From Balneola sp. (GTDB lineage: Bacteria > Bacteroidota > Rhodothermia > Balneolales > Balneolaceae): DNA of 39,370 nt. Positions 28,366-36,775 of this stretch are shown in pieces. The stretch spans positions 95,386-134,755 of the forward strand of contig PBJO01000001.1 of NCBI GenBank assembly GCA_002720745.1, read 5' to 3'. The notes beneath the pieces were generated by a model that was given only the letters and a program-made list of their open reading frames with translations, was not told the DNA's origin and searched no databases. The position numbers and the translations under genes are program-made. Every line of letters begins with the position of its first letter. Position 1 is the stretch's first letter.

Positions 28366-29376
28366 TTACGATTCTGTTTTTTTCAAGTCCTTATTTCGCT
28401 CTTTAAAATCTTCATCAAAGTAGTTATACCACTTTCTGAAGGGTTGAAAAACTTGGTCTGGATCAAAAGGCCTCCTATATTCAGTTTTTTTACATTCCTC
28501 ACTACAGCACCCCGCCATCAAATGAGCTCCCACTTCAGAACAAATAAACAATCTATTACACTCCATATTAGCACAGTTAACATAACTATCAGCCGGTTTT
28601 CCTGTAATTTCGCAGGTAACAATCGGTGCTAGGTCTTTAGGATTTACAGACACAACAAGTCGATCATCAAATACAAAACACTTCCCTTTGAAATGTTCCC
28701 CCCCTTCTTTATACGCATAGTTTAAAATTCCTCCATGCAATTGGTTTACATCCTCCCAACCTTCTTTTTTCATAAGTACCGAAAACTTTTCACAACGAAT
28801 ACCCCCTGTACAATACATAAGTACTTTTTTGTCCTTGGGTATGTCAGCTGTTTTTAACCAATCTGGAAATTCATAAAAGTTTTTAACATCGGGTTTTATT
28901 GCCCCTTTAAAGTGACCCACTTTAGATTCGTAGTTATTACGCACATCTATAATCACATGATCTTCATCGGATTCAAGTACGGCTCGCCACTCGTGTGGAT
29001 TCAGGTATTTCCCTCCCTCCTTTGGATCGAATCCATCTATATGTAAGGAGACTATTTCCTTTCTTACTTTACAAATTAACTTTGCAAAAGGTATCTGATC
29101 ATAGGACTCCTGTTTAAATTCAGTATTATCGAAACCTGGTTGAGCCCACACATACTGTTTATATGCTTCAATTTGTTGGGAACTCCCGGAAGCAGTACCA
29201 TTTAGACCTTCGTTTGAAATATAAATACGACCTTTAAGACCTAATTCTTTACATTTAATCCTATGCACTTTGCAAAATTCCTCAGGCGATACTATTTCAT
29301 GAAAATGGTAATAGAGTATAACTTCGTACATAATTTGTAACTTAGGTAATTCCACCATAGCCATAAAGATAACCAT
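28366..29376 (-). CDS. trhO: tRNA uridine(34) hydroxylase TrhO (rhodanese-related)
   Basis: TrhO (YceA family) hydroxylates wobble uridine 34 using oxygen. The 336-residue protein has an N-terminal ferredoxin-like domain (RIYISNEGLNGTASG), a rhodanese domain (VIIDVRNNYESKVGHFKGA) with catalytic C189 in YCTGGIRCEKFS, and a cysteine-rich C-terminal region. That region has pairs in CANMECNRLFIC and CCSEEC, presumably metal-binding. The start is uncertain: ATGs at codons 1, 5, 7 and 16 are all in frame, and the last one (29331) would leave more room for the promoter. With the first ATG, only 21 bp separate it from the divergent secreted-protein gene. Confidence 0.93.
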   Translation of the reverse strand: MVIFMAMVELPKLQIMYEVILYYHFHEIVSPEEFCKVHRIKCKELGLKGRIYISNEGLNGTASGSSQQIEAYKQYVWAQPGFDNTEFKQESYDQIPFAKLICKVRKEIVSLHIDGFDPKEGGKYLNPHEWRAVLESDEDHVIIDVRNNYESKVGHFKGAIKPDVKNFYEFPDWLKTADIPKDKKVLMYCTGGIRCEKFSVLMKKEGWEDVNQLHGGILNYAYKEGGEHFKGKCFVFDDRLVVSVNPKDLAPIVTCEITGKPADSYVNCANMECNRLFICSEVGAHLMAGCCSEECKKTEYRRPFDPDQVFQPFRKWYNYFDEDFKERNKDLKKTES

Positions 29377-29383
29377 AATTTAT

Positions 29384-29390
29384 AAGGAAG
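29384..29390 (+). promoter_or_regulatory. Ribosome binding site of the T9SS-tagged HExxH protein
   Basis: AAGGAAG lies seven bases before the TTG at 29398. It sits in the narrow gap to trhO and supports the TTG start. Confidence 0.55.
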
Positions 29391-29397
29391 TACCACC

Positions 29398-31170
29398 TTG
29401 GGATACGGAAAGATTCACACTTTTTTAATACGTCCAATTTGGTTTGTTTTTCTTTGCGGACTCGTTGGTCTTGGATTCATCGGTCTTAGTATACCCACCG
29501 CTGCCCAAACTATTACAGAATATGTCGCATCCGGTGGCTCTTTTAAAAGGACTCTGTTACCAAGAGATTCTATTACTAAATGTCTAACCCCTTTTCTTAA
29601 AGACGATTCGTTAGCTACCCTACGATTTGGGTATCAATCTTATAATTGGCAAAACCTTATCACCAGTGACATATCCACAAACCAGAGACAAGAATATCTC
29701 TCTGAATCAGGTAAATTTAGAATTCACTATGTTACTGAAGGTGTAGACGCTGTGCGCGATGGTGATGCTAATGAAAATGGAATTCCTGACTACGTCGAAT
29801 GGACTGCTGAAGCCGCAGATTCCTCCTATCAACTTCAAATCAACGAATTAGGATACCCAGATCCTATACCTAGCGGTACTAGCTACGATATATACTTAAA
29901 GGATTTATCTTCTTTTGGGGCTTACGGATTAACAAACACCTCACGAAACGGTATTTTTTCCTGCGGATCTAATTCGACAAGTACCTGCATATACAGTGAA
30001 AATGACTTTGTAGGGTATCCAGAAAATGACAGTAAAAATCAAGCGAAAGGGGCCCTTCAAGTTACCATTGCCCATGAATTCAAACATGCCATTCAGTATA
30101 TCCAAAATAAATGGGAAGGCGAAACAGACCAGTGGGCAGAAATGGATGCAACGCTCATGGAAGAGATAGTCTATGATAATGTGAATGATTACTACAATTA
30201 CATCGATAATTTTTCAACGGACCTCTTTACAGAAGCCCATAGAAGCTTAATACCTGGTTCTTATGAAGACATCACCTTCGCACTTTATTTCCATGAAACT
30301 ATAGGCTCGGATTTTTGGCCTTTGTCTTGGAAATTAATTGCTGAAGACCCGCAGATTTCTTTCCTACAAGCAGCTAAGCAAACTGTAGAAATAAAAAATA
30401 AATCTTGGAAGCCAACCTTATTGCAGGCCTACGCATACCATTATGTCTCAGGAAAAAACTCCATATATCCATCATTTGGTTTCGAAGAAAGTACCTTTTA
30501 TCCGGATCCCTACATTACTAAAACCCTTACTAATTTTGCTACTGAATTGGATCTAACAGTACCGGATCCCGTTTTAGATGCTCAGGTAGAAGGAAAAATT
30601 ACAGGTGATTTAAGCCGAATGTCTAGCCGTTACTACGAAGTTATTACCGAAGATGTCCCTGGAAGTTTTGTCCGCATTCATTCTATGGTTGATGATGCGG
30701 CTATAACCGTCGGTGTACTAGCCTTTCTAAATGATGGCCCGCCCATTTATCAGGCATTGAATAACGAATCAACCATAGGTTCATGGATTGAATATCGGCT
30801 TACAATTAACTGGGATGACATCCAAAAGCTTGGGATTATCGTACATAACAGCAATGAACAGATAAATGGATATTTCAAACTTGTGTTTAGTGATTACACG
30901 CTTGGAGAGCATATTGTAGTCAATCAAAATTATCCAAATCCTGCCGCTGATCAAACTAGTATCGAATTATTGCTTCCTAAAAGAACCGAACTAAGTATCG
31001 ATGTATTTGATTTATTGGGTCGGCATATCTTGACCGTTTTTAAAGGTCGCGCTGATGCAGGTTTGCGACAATTCTCTGTTAATCTTCATAGTCTTTCAGC
31101 GGGCACTTATATGTTTAGAGTTCGCGCAGCAGATCAAGTTTCTTCTAAATTAATGACCGTAATCAGATAA
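29398..31170 (+). CDS. Secreted putative zinc metalloprotease with T9SS type A C-terminal sorting domain
   Basis: This 590-residue exported protein has an N-terminal signal region (about residues 8-38, ending TAAQT). A calcium-loop-like segment DGDANENGIPDY follows (121-132), then the zincin motif H226-E-F-K-H230 with downstream acids E248 and E255 as possible third ligands. The layout resembles MXAN_6640-type putative metalloproteases. The last 80 or so residues form a type IX secretion sorting domain: NQNYPNPAADQTSIELLL, then FDLLGRHI and LSAGTYMFRV. Export would be by Sec and then T9SS to the surface or medium. The TTG at 29398 is backed by a strong ribosome site. Protease activity is inferred from the motif only. 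Confidence 0.85.
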   Translation: MGYGKIHTFLIRPIWFVFLCGLVGLGFIGLSIPTAAQTITEYVASGGSFKRTLLPRDSITKCLTPFLKDDSLATLRFGYQSYNWQNLITSDISTNQRQEYLSESGKFRIHYVTEGVDAVRDGDANENGIPDYVEWTAEAADSSYQLQINELGYPDPIPSGTSYDIYLKDLSSFGAYGLTNTSRNGIFSCGSNSTSTCIYSENDFVGYPENDSKNQAKGALQVTIAHEFKHAIQYIQNKWEGETDQWAEMDATLMEEIVYDNVNDYYNYIDNFSTDLFTEAHRSLIPGSYEDITFALYFHETIGSDFWPLSWKLIAEDPQISFLQAAKQTVEIKNKSWKPTLLQAYAYHYVSGKNSIYPSFGFEESTFYPDPYITKTLTNFATELDLTVPDPVLDAQVEGKITGDLSRMSSRYYEVITEDVPGSFVRIHSMVDDAAITVGVLAFLNDGPPIYQALNNESTIGSWIEYRLTINWDDIQKLGIIVHNSNEQINGYFKLVFSDYTLGEHIVVNQNYPNPAADQTSIELLLPKRTELSIDVFDLLGRHILTVFKGRADAGLRQFSVNLHSLSAGTYMFRVRAADQVSSKLMTVIR

Positions 31171-31303
31171 ATTCATACCGTATCATGGGGTTTTTTATGT
31201 AAATTGTTTCATTTTTAAAATAAATCGGGTATACTTTTACAATAATCGTCTACTTGTATAACAGCCGTATCATCGTGGCTATTAAAAAATGATGAACCAA
31301 GAA

Positions 31304-31311
31304 TAAATTTG
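31304..31311 (+). promoter_or_regulatory. Candidate Bacteroidota-type -7 element before the first HU gene
   Basis: TAAATTTG matches TAnnTTTG exactly and ends eight bases before the ATG at 31320. No ribosome site is visible, so the mRNA may be leaderless or nearly so. A -33 element is not evident. I see nothing else in the 149 bp gap apart from a 9-bp direct repeat (CCGTATCAT) that I consider chance. Confidence 0.35.
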
Positions 31312-31319
31312 CACTACTT

Positions 31320-31604
31320 ATGAACAAGGCACGTCTAGTCAGTGAATTGAGTAAGCAACTATCACTATCAAAAAATGATACAGAAAAACGATTGAATTAT
31401 TTTGTTGATCTAATTTGTGAGGAATTAGAACAACAAAACACCATTCAACTTCCTGGCTTAGGGCAATTTGAAACCCGTGAACGAGCCTCATATATAGCTT
31501 ATAATCCGCATTACCAGAAGAAAATGCGTGTACCCCCAAAGATTATCGTACGATTTACTCCCACCAGAGCCATTAAAGATGAACTAAAGGGGTCTGGATT
31601 ATGA
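31320..31604 (+). CDS. HU/IHF-family DNA-binding protein (first of a pair)
   Basis: This 94-residue protein has the HU/IHF fold: an N-terminal helix pair (MNKARLVSELSKQLSL), then LPGLGQFETRERA at the start of the DNA-binding arms. The arm region holds the intercalating proline in YNPHYQKKMRVPP, and IVRFTPTRAIKDEL closes the domain. Such proteins bind and bend DNA as dimers. The arm sequence (ASYIAYNP) is less basic than in standard HU, so DNA affinity or specificity may differ. The stop overlaps the start of the next gene by four bases (ATGA), so the two HU-type chains are likely made together and could pair. Confidence 0.92.
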   Translation: MNKARLVSELSKQLSLSKNDTEKRLNYFVDLICEELEQQNTIQLPGLGQFETRERASYIAYNPHYQKKMRVPPKIIVRFTPTRAIKDELKGSGL

Positions 31605-33010
31605 GTTTTAAACGAAATGGAAGTGAGCTCATTGAATTGTTTGCTATAAGGGCCAGTATTAATCTAGTCGCGGCTAAATCATTCATTCAGGCCTTGTCTG
31701 AAACAGTTACCGAAGTAGCCATCAGTGAAGGCAAAGCAACAATTTCTGGTTTTGGACGATTTACCATTTCGGAGGTAGCCGATCGAGAAGGAACACAACC
31801 AGGCACAGGTGAAAGCATTATAATCCCTGCTCACAAACGTATGTACTTTACTCCATACAAAAGACTAGCAGATCTAGTCAATAAAAAAAATATACAAATA
31901 AAAAATAAAGAGCTTAATACAGTTTCAAGTACACAGATGGAAAAAAATAATAACTCTTTTTCTGAAAATTTAAATGAAATTGATTCTCAGGAAAAAGCTG
32001 CCTTATTAGATGAATTAGAACTAATTATTCTACAAAAAAAGAAACATATGATGGGTGCTTCCATAGATATTCGTGTTGAAGATGAATACTCTGTCGAACG
32101 AAAGGAACAAAACCAAGCAGATGAAAAAGAAAATACACATCCTACAGAAATCACTTCACAAGATAACGTCACTACCATTAATCCAAGCCCTCAACATAAT
32201 ACAAAAGAAAGTACTTTTACCAATATTGAAAGCACAAGTAATCCAGGAAAATATATACCTATCGATGAAGATTTACTTAAAGATCTTATTCAGACAATGG
32301 ATGAACTCAAAACAGTCATAAAAAATATTGACGCAAAATCAGATCGAGAAAAATCTAAATCAAATGACATAATTAGTATTAATAAAAAAATATTTATCTC
32401 AAGCAGTTTAATAGGTGTTTTTTTGCTTTTTGTAAGTGGGTTTTTGATTGGGACTACAGTGACTCAATTCTTTAGCCCAGGATCTATAGATAATGTGAAT
32501 AATTTAAACCAACTATCAACTCAAACTAATACAGCTACTATTAGGCAGGATCAACCGATCAAAACCAATGGTATTGAGCGTACAGAATTGGCTGCTAAAG
32601 CAACACAAAGAACCAACAGTTCAAACGCTAATATTACTAATAAATCGAAAAATGTGACCAACCCTTCAGCTACTAGTCCTATGTCTTCGGGCTTTTCTAC
32701 CTCAAGGAGTGTGCGATTCAATAGCGATAAAGGACTCTATAATATGGCGAAAGAAATTTATGGTAACCCACGACTCTGGGTACTATTGTTTGAGGAAAAT
32801 TTTAATACCAATCAAAACCCTGATGACATTGCAGATGGTACCCCGTTAACCATCCCAATTATAGCTGCACCTAGCTCGTTAAATCGACTAGAAAAAGAAC
32901 GTCTACGCATTGCCTTACTCCATGTAGCCCAAGCCTACGAAAATGCAGGGAAAAGAGATTTAGCCCAGAATTACCGTAGTGCGACACTATATTACCTAAA
33001 CACCATGTAA
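31601..33010 (+). CDS. HU-domain protein with transmembrane anchor and C-terminal LysM-like domain
   Basis: Residues 1-95 are an HU-type domain (ISGFGRFTISEVADREG, TQPGTGE, then YFTPYKRLADLVN). A hydrophilic linker follows (96-262), then one membrane helix (about 264-290), preceded by lysines that place the N-terminus in the cytoplasm. After a serine/threonine/asparagine-rich linker comes a LysM-like domain (about 371-420: IYGNPRLWVLLFEEN then DDIADGTPLTIP) and a short helical tail (425-469). LysM domains bind peptidoglycan. The layout would therefore connect DNA in the cytoplasm to the cell wall, which is inference. HU domains fused to SPOR-type envelope domains are known in Bacteroidota (HU-CCDC81 type); the LysM version is the point of interest here. 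The gene overlaps the upstream HU gene by four bases. Confidence 0.88.
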   Translation: MSFKRNGSELIELFAIRASINLVAAKSFIQALSETVTEVAISEGKATISGFGRFTISEVADREGTQPGTGESIIIPAHKRMYFTPYKRLADLVNKKNIQIKNKELNTVSSTQMEKNNNSFSENLNEIDSQEKAALLDELELIILQKKKHMMGASIDIRVEDEYSVERKEQNQADEKENTHPTEITSQDNVTTINPSPQHNTKESTFTNIESTSNPGKYIPIDEDLLKDLIQTMDELKTVIKNIDAKSDREKSKSNDIISINKKIFISSSLIGVFLLFVSGFLIGTTVTQFFSPGSIDNVNNLNQLSTQTNTATIRQDQPIKTNGIERTELAAKATQRTNSSNANITNKSKNVTNPSATSPMSSGFSTSRSVRFNSDKGLYNMAKEIYGNPRLWVLLFEENFNTNQNPDDIADGTPLTIPIIAAPSSLNRLEKERLRIALLHVAQAYENAGKRDLAQNYRSATLYYLNTM

Positions 33011-33028
33011 TAACTGAAAGTGTAATTA

Positions 33029-34240
33029 TTAACTTAGTAAATCTAAGGCTATATAATCGGCTAATCGTACTCCTTCTGTGGTTAAGCTAAACCTATCTCC
33101 GCTTTGACTTATTTTTCCCTCTTTTACTAATTTTTTTAAGCGGACATGCTGCTTGGTATTAAATTCAAATTTATACAAATCTAATAAAAGAGTATGATCA
33201 AATCCTCTACTCGTTCGTAATCCAAGCCATATATATTCTTCCGCTAAACTAGATTCATTGACCGGTTCAATAAGAGTTCGTATTTTTTGTTGATAGTCAT
33301 TTTTCTTATGAATGTACGCCATAAGATCTTTAGGGTTGGACCAACGTAAAGCTACTTCTTTTTCAGATGAAGAACCCTTAGAAAAGCCCAGTCCATCGCC
33401 AATTAATTTTTTTTTCTCTTCCGATGATTTTGGCCACCAAAAAGAATGGGCTCCTGGGCCCAGGCCAATATAATTTCCATGATTCCAATAAATTTGATTA
33501 TGCTTTGCCTGAAACCCTTCTTTTGCAAAACTACTAACTTCATAACGATAAAGACTATAGTTCTTCAGCGATTCTGCTAATAGGTCCATTTGATTAACCA
33601 CATGATCATCATCAGCTGGCTTCACCTTACCTAACTCTACTTGCTTTGCCAAACGGGTATTATGTTCTATGGTGAGGGCATATGCAGAAATATGAGGGGG
33701 ATCAAACTCCATAAGCTGATCAATATCCTCTTGTAACTCGGACTTGGTTTGATTGGGCAGGCCATAAATCAGATCAACGGTATAATTTTTGAACGATGAT
33801 GCCACAATATCATCTAATGCTTTTAACGCTTGATCTCGATTGTGCGCTCGATTCATAAAACTCAAGCTTTTCTCAGAAAAACTCTGAACCCCCATACTTA
33901 TGCGATCAAACCCGCAAGCCTTTAACGACATTAGATAATCCGGGGTCACGTTATCGGGATTCATTTCAATGGTTAGCTCATCAACTTCAAGCGTAAACAC
34001 CCTTTCTAATTCAGCCATTATGCGCTCTAATTGATCTGAGGTTAATAAAGAAGGCGTACCTCCACCAAAATATACGCTCCTAACCACTTCCTCAGTGAAC
34101 AAATGCCCCTCAAGCGCGGCAATTTCTTGTATTAACGAACTTACAAAGTCTTCTTTCTGAACTGATTTAGTAACAAAATAAAAATCACAATACGAACAAG
34201 CTTGCTTACAAAATGGGATATGAATATAAATTCCACTCAA
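33029..34240 (-). CDS. hemW: Radical SAM heme chaperone HemW
   Basis: HemW is a radical-SAM-type protein, related to coproporphyrinogen dehydrogenase HemN, that inserts heme into target proteins. The 403 residues start with the CxxxCxxC cluster motif (C11-KQA-C15-SY-C18) after IYIHIPF. They continue with YFGGGTPSLL, MGVQSFSEKSL and the HemW-type NQIYWNHGNYIGLGPGAHS, and end in a winged-helix region. HemW lacks the fourth N-terminal cysteine of HemN, as seen here. The TTG start overlaps the stop of the upstream carbonic anhydrase-like gene in a TTGA junction. Confidence 0.9.
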   Translation of the reverse strand: MSGIYIHIPFCKQACSYCDFYFVTKSVQKEDFVSSLIQEIAALEGHLFTEEVVRSVYFGGGTPSLLTSDQLERIMAELERVFTLEVDELTIEMNPDNVTPDYLMSLKACGFDRISMGVQSFSEKSLSFMNRAHNRDQALKALDDIVASSFKNYTVDLIYGLPNQTKSELQEDIDQLMEFDPPHISAYALTIEHNTRLAKQVELGKVKPADDDHVVNQMDLLAESLKNYSLYRYEVSSFAKEGFQAKHNQIYWNHGNYIGLGPGAHSFWWPKSSEEKKKLIGDGLGFSKGSSSEKEVALRWSNPKDLMAYIHKKNDYQQKIRTLIEPVNESSLAEEYIWLGLRTSRGFDHTLLLDLYKFEFNTKQHVRLKKLVKEGKISQSGDRFSLTTEGVRLADYIALDLLS

Positions 34241-34785
34241 GTGTCACTGCGATAGAAAGGATTTTCTGTATACGAGTGCTCTCCTTTGTATACGCGACTA
34301 TATCGAACATAATTTTCTGCATAATCACCAATAGACACCCGCTCTTCCTCAGTCAATGCACGCACCTGTTTAACGGGCGAACCCATATACAAATAGCCTG
34401 ATTCCAAAACCTTATCAGGAGGAACCAAAGTGCCTGCAGCAACTATGACATCCGATTCTATTACGCATCTGTCAAGCAAGGTAGCATTCATTCCCACCAA
34501 AACACGGCTGAAAATAGTGCACCCATGAACCACTGCCCCATGACCTATTGTTACCTCATCAGCAATATATGTCGGACCGGTTTGGTTCATTACATGAATG
34601 CACACATTATCCTGTATATTCGACCGATTACCTATTCGAATCTTGTTTACGTCACCCCGAATGGTAACATTAAACCACACACTCGACATCTCATCAATAT
34701 GAACATCACCAATAATATCCGCACTATCGGCAATAAATGCGGATGTATTAATTGTTGGTTTGACACCTAAAAATGCTTGTATCAT
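34237..34785 (-). CDS. Gamma-class carbonic anhydrase-like protein (left-handed beta helix)
   Basis: This 182-residue protein is built of hexapeptide repeats (ADSADIIGDVHIDE, VTIGHGAVVHGC and so on), the left-handed beta-helix of the gamma-carbonic anhydrase/YrdA family. The three zinc-binding histidines are in register: H64 (CIHV), H82 and H87 (GHGAVVH). Family members hydrate carbon dioxide, but many relatives of the YrdA kind have no confirmed activity. The gene lies between a DsbA-like lipoprotein gene and hemW on the same strand. The ATG is at 34785. Confidence 0.92.
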   Translation of the reverse strand: MIQAFLGVKPTINTSAFIADSADIIGDVHIDEMSSVWFNVTIRGDVNKIRIGNRSNIQDNVCIHVMNQTGPTYIADEVTIGHGAVVHGCTIFSRVLVGMNATLLDRCVIESDVIVAAGTLVPPDKVLESGYLYMGSPVKQVRALTEEERVSIGDYAENYVRYSRVYKGEHSYTENPFYRSDT

Positions 34786-34835
34786 CTAGTCTTACAAGAT
34801 TAATATGCTGAAAAATGGATAAATAGGCCTTATCC

Positions 34836-35453
34836 TTAATCTAATTCTCGGTCAATTAAGACTTTAAATCCCATGTATGTCTGGGGATTACTTTCTATTT
34901 TTATACCATTGATGTAGAATGTAGGTGTCGAATTTACGCCCATGCGAACACCTTCTTTACGCTGCTCCATTACAATTTGATTCATCTCAGCAGAATTCAT
35001 ATCCGCAGTAAATACTTCGGTGTCCAAGCCAATTTCCTCAGCATAGCCAATAAATAAACGTTCCGCATTACCTTTAGACCAAACTTCTTGTCCTTCAAAT
35101 ATTTTATCATGCATTTCTCTGTACTTGCCCTGTTTTCTAGCTGCTTCTGTAGAGCGAGAAGCTACATGAGCATAAGGATGCATTGATAGTGGAAAATGCT
35201 TAGTCACAATACTCACTTTATTACCATAATCCTCCTTTAATTTCTGTTCAATTGGAACAAAAAACTTGCAAGCTGGGCACTGATAATCGCTAAATTTCAC
35301 AATTTGAATAGGAGCATCTGGATTAAGATTAATCTCAGGAGTGTAGCCAGAAGCAGTAGTAATTTGACTGCTACTTCGTTGCACTTCAGACGGACCACAA
35401 GCTATTACAGATAGAAGTACAAAACTTAGAAGTGAAAGTCGGTTAAAAAACAT
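34836..35453 (-). CDS. DsbA-like thioredoxin-fold lipoprotein
   Basis: The N-terminus (MFFNRLSLLSFVLLSVIAC) is a lipoprotein signal peptide with C19 as the lipidated cysteine, so the 205-residue protein is anchored to a membrane in the periplasm. The rest is a DsbA-type thioredoxin fold with the C59-P-A-C62 active site (SDYQCPACKFF) and the cis-proline loop STPTFYING. It likely makes or rearranges disulfides in exported proteins. It stands upstream of the carbonic anhydrase-like and hemW genes on the same strand, 50 bp away, and downstream of the cysteine desulfurase gene. Confidence 0.92.
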   Translation of the reverse strand: MFFNRLSLLSFVLLSVIACGPSEVQRSSSQITTASGYTPEINLNPDAPIQIVKFSDYQCPACKFFVPIEQKLKEDYGNKVSIVTKHFPLSMHPYAHVASRSTEAARKQGKYREMHDKIFEGQEVWSKGNAERLFIGYAEEIGLDTEVFTADMNSAEMNQIVMEQRKEGVRMGVNSTPTFYINGIKIESNPQTYMGFKVLIDRELD

Positions 35454-35477
35454 AATGGAGTTACGTTTAAATGAAAA

Positions 35478-36638
35478 TTAAAAAGTTGATATATAAGAAT
35501 AGTGTCGATCCACAATAGTACGAATTTCCTCAATAATATGAGGTATTTCCTCAACATAATGGCCCTTACCAAAAGAAAAACGAACAAATTCTCTAGCCTC
35601 TTGCTCGCTCTTGCCTAGTGCCTTCATACTAATATTAGCCTCATCCGTTCCAGATTGACAAGCACTTCCTGTGGATATACCAACACCCGCCTGATCACAT
35701 TCAAGCATTAAATACTGCCCCTCCATACCAGGAAAACGAAGACCTAAAATGTATGGACTTTGATGAGAAGTTCCCTCAGCCCCCTCAATAATCGGCGGAT
35801 TTGGCATTTCATACAGTGCTTTCACCCATGCCTCCCGTAAATGCTGCATCCTTACAAATTCAGCATCCATTTCATCGATCATTTCTCTAGCGGCAGCGGC
35901 AAAAGCTGCAATCGATGGTACTGCTAAGGTCCCCGGCCTAAATTTCTTAGAGCTACTGCTTGGAAAGAACCCGCTCCATTGCACATTTGGACTTAACCAG
36001 ACGGCTCCAATCCCTTGGGGTCCGTAAATTTTATGCGCTGATATACTTAACGAATGAACGCCCAATACTTGCACATCGATGGGTATTTTTCCAAATGCTT
36101 GTACTGCGTCACAATGCACTTTTATGTTCATTTTCCTTGCTATTTCAGCAATTTCTTTTACTGGTTGGTATGTTCCCAACTCAGAATTAACAAGCTGTAC
36201 TGCGATTAATGCAGTGGAGGTAGTAACGCATTCTTTGAATTGATCAATGCACACTCTTCCGTCGGCTAAAAGTGGTAAGTATTCTACCTCCCAACCTTCT
36301 GCCTTTAACCTATTCATCACTCGTAAAACCGAATCATGTTCAATTGGTGAGCATAGAATATGATTCATACTGGAATCTTGCTTTTTTACCGACTCTAATA
36401 GCGAATAAATGGCTAGAAAATTTCCCTCTGTAGCCCCACTAGCAAAATGTAAATGCCGGGCTGAAGCTCCTAAACTTTGGGCTATTACTTGCTTAGATGC
36501 AGTAACAATTTGTTGAGCTCGACTTCCTTCTTCATGCAAACTACTAGCATTTCCATAATACTCCCTAGCTACTTTTGTATACGTATTCAAAGCCTGCTCG
36601 CTCATGGGTGTAGTCGCTGCGTAATCTAAATAGATCAT
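35478..36638 (-). CDS. Cysteine desulfurase (NifS/IscS family, aminotransferase class V)
   Basis: The enzyme takes sulfur from cysteine with pyridoxal phosphate and holds it as a persulfide for Fe-S cluster or thio-nucleotide synthesis. The 386-residue protein shows IYLDYAATTP, H101, D177 and the PLP lysine K203 (ISAHKIYGPQG). The persulfide cysteine is C327 in the mobile loop TGSACQSG. A region that normally reads GGGQERGxRSGT is replaced here by SSSSKKFRPGT. I chose the ATG at 36638; a GTG two codons upstream is the alternative. No iscU, sufBCD or mnmA gene is adjacent, so the acceptor is unknown. The gene is divergent from nadC. Confidence 0.9.
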   Translation of the reverse strand: MIYLDYAATTPMSEQALNTYTKVAREYYGNASSLHEEGSRAQQIVTASKQVIAQSLGASARHLHFASGATEGNFLAIYSLLESVKKQDSSMNHILCSPIEHDSVLRVMNRLKAEGWEVEYLPLLADGRVCIDQFKECVTTSTALIAVQLVNSELGTYQPVKEIAEIARKMNIKVHCDAVQAFGKIPIDVQVLGVHSLSISAHKIYGPQGIGAVWLSPNVQWSGFFPSSSSKKFRPGTLAVPSIAAFAAAAREMIDEMDAEFVRMQHLREAWVKALYEMPNPPIIEGAEGTSHQSPYILGLRFPGMEGQYLMLECDQAGVGISTGSACQSGTDEANISMKALGKSEQEAREFVRFSFGKGHYVEEIPHIIEEIRTIVDRHYSYISTF

Positions 36639-36775
36639 AAGCACTTGTTTTACTTTTGTAAGTATAAGAAAGATGTTTTAATGACGGTATCTACGTACCT
36701 TATATCATGTTTTACTGATTAAAAAAATTCTTTATAAATTATTAAAAAAGTACCACTCAAACCCATTTAGTTCTT

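Noticed and set aside
31177..31275. Direct repeat CCGTATCAT occurring twice upstream of the first HU gene
   Set aside because: Nine bases about 90 bp apart is within chance for this composition; no third copy or operator symmetry was seen.
33008..33031. TAATAA/TTATTA inverted repeat between the HU-LysM gene and hemW
   Set aside because: The stem is AT-only and contains the stop codon of the upstream gene; it is too weak to call a terminator.
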